From the NCBI GenBank assembly GCA_049589355.1, contig JBAWAP010000093.1:1-8396 (forward strand): a stretch of DNA of 8,396 nt, read 5' to 3'. Positions 5,704 through 8,396 of the stretch are shown piece after piece (position 1 is the stretch's first letter; the number at the start of each line of letters is the position of its first letter). The translations under genes were made by a program, and so were the position numbers. The notes under the pieces are model-generated. The model was not told the origin of the DNA. It was given only the letters and a program-made list of their open reading frames with translations, and made no database searches. The stretch comes from JBAWAP01 sp049589355. GTDB lineage: Bacteria > Chloroflexota > Anaerolineae > VGOG01.

Positions 5704-6366
5704 ATGGCTGAGGAGAAAATGTCATTACTAAAGGCACGGGAGGCTGCGAAGTACCTGAATGTCAGCTTGGCTACCTTAGACAGGATGGAAAAGGAAAGGA
5801 AGTTGACGCCTTTCCGCACCCCCGGAGGACATCGCCGCTACAGCCTGGCAATGTTGAACGAGTACCTGGAGAGGAGCCGACAACGATCTCTGCCCGTAAG
5901 GCCATCAATAAGGCATGCCAGAAACGCCCAAAGGGACAAGCTGCAGGATGGCAAGGTTAGGATCCTCGTGGTGGACCATGAACCAGAAACCGTTGAGCTG
6001 ATCATCAGGGCATTGCGCGAAGATAGGGATGTCTACGAATTCGCTTCCGCAAGCAATGGCTATGAGGTTGGCGTCCAAGTTGTGGCCTTCAAGCCGGACG
6101 TCATCCTTCTGAGCATCGCGAGGCCTGAGAGCGACGGGTTTGAGGTCTGCAAGAAGATAAAGGGCGATCCTGAGACAGAGCACATCAAGATCGTGGGCAT
6201 AGTTGAGTTTGCGGGGAACAGGAGAGTCGAGGAGATGCTTCGCTGCGGGGCTGATGACTGTTTAATCAAACCGCTGCAAATCGAGGATCTCCAGCGGTCA
6301 GTGCGATACCTCACCTCGAGAAGGGCGAGCGTTGACCGTGCCTCAAGGTACGATCTCAGTAGTTGA
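5704..6366 (+). CDS. HTH (MerR/excisionase-type) protein with a degenerate receiver domain
   Basis: The 220-residue protein starts at ATG 5704 with AAGGTGG six bases upstream. Residues 8-56 are a MerR/excisionase-type winged helix: LLKAREAAKYLNVSLATLDR is the helix-turn-helix, and TPGGHRRYS is the wing typical of this class. A charged linker (57-84) leads to a CheY-like receiver (86-205). The receiver keeps VRILVVD (D91), GFEVCKKIK and the conserved lysine K189 in LIKPL. However, the phospho-acceptor position is serine (S137, LLSIARPESDG), the second acidic residue is histidine (H92) and the switch Thr/Ser position is valine (about V167). It therefore probably binds DNA without Asp phosphorylation, or is controlled by protein contact. 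Receiver domains are usually N-terminal, so the DNA-binding-first order is also uncommon. The following kinase remnant overlaps its 3' end. Function in the cell is unknown. Confidence 0.85.
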   Translation: MAEEKMSLLKAREAAKYLNVSLATLDRMEKERKLTPFRTPGGHRRYSLAMLNEYLERSRQRSLPVRPSIRHARNAQRDKLQDGKVRILVVDHEPETVELIIRALREDRDVYEFASASNGYEVGVQVVAFKPDVILLSIARPESDGFEVCKKIKGDPETEHIKIVGIVEFAGNRRVEEMLRCGADDCLIKPLQIEDLQRSVRYLTSRRASVDRASRYDLSS

Positions 6367-6650
6367 AGACAATCTTGGTATCCTTGATCTCGCAGCAGGA
6401 CACTAGTCTCTGCAGGTTACTTGGTAAAGGGCGTGAAGTGCGGATATGCAGCCCTCGAGATGGCTAGGAGGGAGACCTTTGCCCTGCTCCTGATTGACAT
6501 TGGAATCCCAGGCCTGGGTGGTTTGGATGGCTTTGTTGAAAAACGTCGTGCTGTGGGACGGATCCCCAGGCGATCATTGAAGATCAAGGATCGGGTCATC
6601 GGAGTGCTCAATCTTAGCGAGTTGAGGGGACTCCCTTCGCCGAGAGCGAT
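6338..6650 (+). pseudogene. Receiver-GAF N-terminal remnant of a hybrid histidine kinase
   Basis: From GTG 6338, overlapping the end of the previous gene by 29 bp, one frame reads ISVVEDNLGILDLAAGH before TAG 6404-6406. The register then changes and reads GYLVKGVKCGYAALEMARR...LLLIDIGIPGLGGLDGF, a normal receiver with its acceptor Asp at 6496-6498. After GLDGF the rest of the receiver and most of a GAF domain are missing. The frame passes straight to SLKIKDRVIGVLNLSELRG, the last strands of a GAF domain. At about 6620-6635 the register changes again into PFAESDMELASVLSGQAASAIEN, which continues as the kinase frame. So at least two frameshifts and one deletion separate this part from the kinase. 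The ancestral gene was probably receiver-GAF-HisKA-HATPase, with the start uncertain. Confidence 0.7.
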
Positions 6651-7706
6651 ATGGAGTTAGCCTCTGTCCTCAGTGGCCAAGCAGCCAGCGCTATTGAGAA
6701 CGCAAAGCTATTCGAAAATCTAGAACAAGCAAAAGCCAAGCTTGAGGAATGGAGTGGAGAGTGGAAGATGAGAGTTATGGAGAGAACTAAGGAACTCGAT
6801 GAGGCGCAGGAAAGATTGATCCGCATGGAGAAGATGGCCATCCTCGGCCAACTGGCCAGCAGGGTGGGCCACGAGCTGCGCAACCCCCTGGCGGCCATCA
6901 AAAATGCCGCCTACTTCCTCAACATAGTCCTGGAAGAGCCTGATCCGAAGGTGAGGGAGATGCTGGAAATACTGGAGAAGAAAGTGGACACATGCGAGAG
7001 GATCATCAGCAGCCTCCTCGACTTCGGTCGTACCAAACCCCCCGCCTGGCGGAAGGCAGATATCAACGAGATCGTTCAAGGGGTGCTGTCCCGTATCTCC
7101 GTGCCGGAGAACGTTAAGGTGGTGAGCCAACTGGACGAGGCGTTGCCGATCATCCGGGCCGACCCCGATCAACTCGGCCAAGCCTTCGGAAACATCATCC
7201 TCAACGCCATCCAGGCTATGCCTGAGGGCGGGCGGTTAGTCGTCAAGACTTCGGCGAACTCGGACTTTGGCGAGCCCCCTGGCCTGAGCGCCTCGACTGA
7301 GCTCGGCGAAGTCTCGGGACGAAGGCTCAGGCGACCCGTCGAGCCGTCCGAAACCCCCAGTCCAGAGTGGGTGACCGTCTCCTTCGCCGATACAGGGATG
7401 GGCATCCCCGAGGAGAACCTGGGCAAGCTCTTCGAGCCGCTCTTCACCACCAAGGCCAAGGGAATTGGCCTTGGCCTGGCGGTCACCAAGACCCTGGTGG
7501 AGGGGCATGGGGGCACCATCGAGGTGGAGAGCCCCTCGACAGAGTGTATCCCAAGCCCTGCCCTGAGCGAAGCTTACCTTGAGCCCTGCCCTGAGCGTAG
7601 CCGAAGGGGAAGTCGAAGGGCCGAAGGAGAAGCCGAGGGGCTCGGAACAGGCCAGGTGGGAAAGGGAACGACCTTTAGGGTCAGGTTGCCTATATCGGGT
7701 GGTTAG
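6651..7706 (+). CDS. Sensor histidine kinase module (HisKA-HATPase), N-terminally truncated
   Basis: This 351-residue open frame begins with the last GAF helix (MELASVLSGQAASAIENAKL) and a coiled coil (about 20-62). Then come a HisKA dimerisation domain with H74 in GHELRNPLAAIKNA and an ATP-binding domain. The latter has the N box (NIILNAIQAM, N181/N185), G1 (DTGMGI, 247-252), F box (FEPLFTTK, 261-268), G2 (GIGLGLA, 271-277) and the closing strand GTTFRVRLP. All catalytic boxes are intact. Two stretches, 204-238 and about 295-335, are foreign to the fold and derive from GC-rich DNA repeats. The ATG at 6651 has no real ribosome site, and an in-frame TAG stands 36 bp upstream, so the frame may be the surviving part of a broken hybrid kinase. 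If translated it would be a soluble cytoplasmic kinase without a sensor. Partner unknown: the adjacent receiver lacks its Asp. Confidence 0.8.
   Translation: MELASVLSGQAASAIENAKLFENLEQAKAKLEEWSGEWKMRVMERTKELDEAQERLIRMEKMAILGQLASRVGHELRNPLAAIKNAAYFLNIVLEEPDPKVREMLEILEKKVDTCERIISSLLDFGRTKPPAWRKADINEIVQGVLSRISVPENVKVVSQLDEALPIIRADPDQLGQAFGNIILNAIQAMPEGGRLVVKTSANSDFGEPPGLSASTELGEVSGRRLRRPVEPSETPSPEWVTVSFADTGMGIPEENLGKLFEPLFTTKAKGIGLGLAVTKTLVEGHGGTIEVESPSTECIPSPALSEAYLEPCPERSRRGSRRAEGEAEGLGTGQVGKGTTFRVRLPISGG
7260..7364. repeat. Repeat-derived in-frame insertion 1 in the kinase
   Basis: Between strand VVKTSA and strand EWVTVSFADTG, where this family normally has a short turn, lie about 35 codons. 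They are composed of words such as GCCTGAGCGCCTCGACTGAG, GCTCGGCGAAGTC and GACGAAGGCTCAGG. They are rich in CGA/GAGC/CTCAGG combinations like the repeats at 5127 and 5295. The length is a multiple of three, so the kinase frame is kept. Confidence 0.6.
7533..7655. repeat. Repeat-derived in-frame insertion 2 in the kinase
   Basis: Between IEVES and VGKGTTFRVRLP, which are normally nearly adjacent, lie about 41 codons read as PSTECIPSPALSEAYL, EPCPERSRRGSRRAEGEAEG and a short end. They contain a tandem pair of a 20-bp word, AGCCCTGCCCTGAGCGAAGC at 7554-7573 and the same with one mismatch at 7582-7601. They also contain CCGAAGGGGAAGTCGAAGGG at 7601-7620. The peptide PCPERSRR is one I recognise from repeat read-through in other genes of such genomes. 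Confidence 0.65.
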
Positions 7707-7740
7707 GTGAAATCGCTGCCTATTTTGGGAGGCACGCAAG

Positions 7741-8396
7741 ATGAAAGAGGAGCATAAGACAAAAGAGCAACTCGCAAACGAATTGGCGGAAATACGCCAA
7801 CGGCTCGCGGAATTGGGAGCATCGGAAACTGCGCACCTGTTTGCCGAACAGGCAGGCAGGCAGGCGAAGGAGGGATTGCACATCTTCAAGTACATGGTGG
7901 AGAACTCCATAGATGCCATCCTCATGGCCGACCCTGACCTCCAGATCGTTTACTCCAACCGGGCCTGCAACCAACTCATGGCCCATAATGTGACTAGACA
8001 GCCCCTGATGTCCCTCTGGTTCGAAGAAGACCTTCCCTTGCTGAATAGCATTATTGAGCGGGCAAGGGGCGGCGGTTTCCGCTCTGTGGCCCGACTGAAC
8101 GGCTTCCACAGCGTGATCGATCAGTACCCGAGCATTGAGATCGTGGATACACTGCCAGCCGACTGGAACCGGGAAAAGAGACGCCAAGCGGCGGAGGAAT
8201 TCTTGAGGAACAACCCGCCGGGGGCATTGGACGTCATCTGGGCGGCATCAGGCGAGATGGGATTGGGGGCCATGCTGGCCGTGGAGGCGGCGGGGCGTCA
8301 AGATGAGGTGAAGATCTTCACCAACGATGTGACGCCGGAGTCGGCCGACCGGATGCGTGAGGGTCGTTTGATGGCCGAGACGCATCATGGCTTCCC
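7741..8396 (+). CDS. PAS domain fused to C-terminal half of a periplasmic sugar-binding protein (partial)
   Basis: The frame opens at ATG 7741 with GGGAGG eight bases upstream, 34 bp after the kinase, and stays open for 218 codons to the window end. Residues 1-47 form a charged, probably coiled-coil segment. Residues 48-116 read as the first two thirds of a PAS domain (FKYMVENSIDAILMADPDLQIVYSNRACNQLM). Near residue 116-120 the text changes to GFHSVIDQYPSIEIVDTLPADWNREK, LDVIWAASGEMGLGAMLAVEAAGR and EVKIFTNDVTPESADRMREG. This is the C-terminal part of a type I periplasmic binding protein of the ribose/LacI class. The N-terminal lobe and any signal peptide of the binding protein are absent, as is the last third of PAS. 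A half binding protein is unlikely to fold with its normal ligand site, so this is probably a deletion fusion of two genes. A genuine sensor, or an assembly join, is the alternative. Confidence 0.7.
   Translation, partial: MKEEHKTKEQLANELAEIRQRLAELGASETAHLFAEQAGRQAKEGLHIFKYMVENSIDAILMADPDLQIVYSNRACNQLMAHNVTRQPLMSLWFEEDLPLLNSIIERARGGGFRSVARLNGFHSVIDQYPSIEIVDTLPADWNREKRRQAAEEFLRNNPPGALDVIWAASGEMGLGAMLAVEAAGRQDEVKIFTNDVTPESADRMREGRLMAETHHGF

Noticed and set aside
6421..6660. A stand-alone 79-residue gene
   Set aside because: Its residues are a receiver core and the end of a GAF domain from the broken hybrid kinase. It starts at an internal TTG without a ribosome site, so it is treated as part of the pseudogene.
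7236..7925. A 229-codon open frame on the minus strand across the kinase and the next gene
   Set aside because: It lies antisense to clear HATPase and PAS coding sequence, resembles no known family, and is kept open mainly by the GC-rich repeat insertions.
1..8396. CRISPR array, tRNA, rRNA, transposase or phage genes
   Set aside because: No regularly spaced identical repeats of 24-40 bp, no tRNA-like cloverleaf with a CCA-type end, and no transposase or integrase motifs were seen on either strand.

Overview
The window looks like a bacterial chromosome segment of moderately high GC. It is most likely from a Chloroflexota relative (Dehalococcoidia/Anaerolineae-like) or a similar uncultured lineage. 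That placement is an inference from the overall style of the proteins and from dispersed CCCTTCGAC..GCTCAGGG-type repeats that read through genes as peptides such as PFDELRAG and PCPERSRRG. No rRNA, tRNA, CRISPR array or complete insertion sequence is visible.

Left part (1-3455): repeat-like intergenic DNA, then a good promoter (TTGCAT-N17-TATAAT, 228-256), then a flavodoxin-fold NAD(P)H:quinone oxidoreductase gene that has lost its middle third (284-681). Right behind it, with a near-perfect Shine-Dalgarno site, is rpsO (ribosomal protein S15). A 294-bp gap with a long imperfect inverted repeat leads to pnp (polynucleotide phosphorylase), complete with KH and S1 domains. rpsO-pnp is a classic bacterial pairing.

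Middle part (3488-5219): lepB (signal peptidase I), with a TTG start inside a heptamer repeat, followed closely by an AI-2E/PerM-family membrane protein. With pnp they form a tight same-strand group with gaps of 32 and about 22 bp. A 484-bp non-coding stretch follows (5220-5703). It holds a 13-bp perfect hairpin, heptamer repeats, a decayed repeat copy, a Rho-independent terminator, a GC-rich hairpin and an extended -10 promoter.

Right part (5704-8396): a signal-transduction cluster that is partly broken. First is an intact HTH-receiver protein whose receiver has lost its phospho-acceptor aspartate. Next is a frameshifted and deleted receiver-GAF remnant, then the kinase module of that same ancestral protein as an open frame (HisKA + HATPase, with two repeat-derived in-frame insertions). 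Last is an open frame, cut by the window edge, that joins a PAS domain directly to the C-terminal half of a periplasmic sugar-binding protein.

The recurring theme is in-frame or near-frame loss of domain interiors (quinone reductase, receiver/GAF, PAS/sugar-binding chimera) together with repeat elements tolerated inside coding sequence. I see no convincing new defence or mobile system. The most interesting items are the pseudo-receiver regulator, the repeat-expanded histidine kinase, the PAS/sugar-binding fusion and the three different heptamer-repeat tracts in the intergenic gaps.
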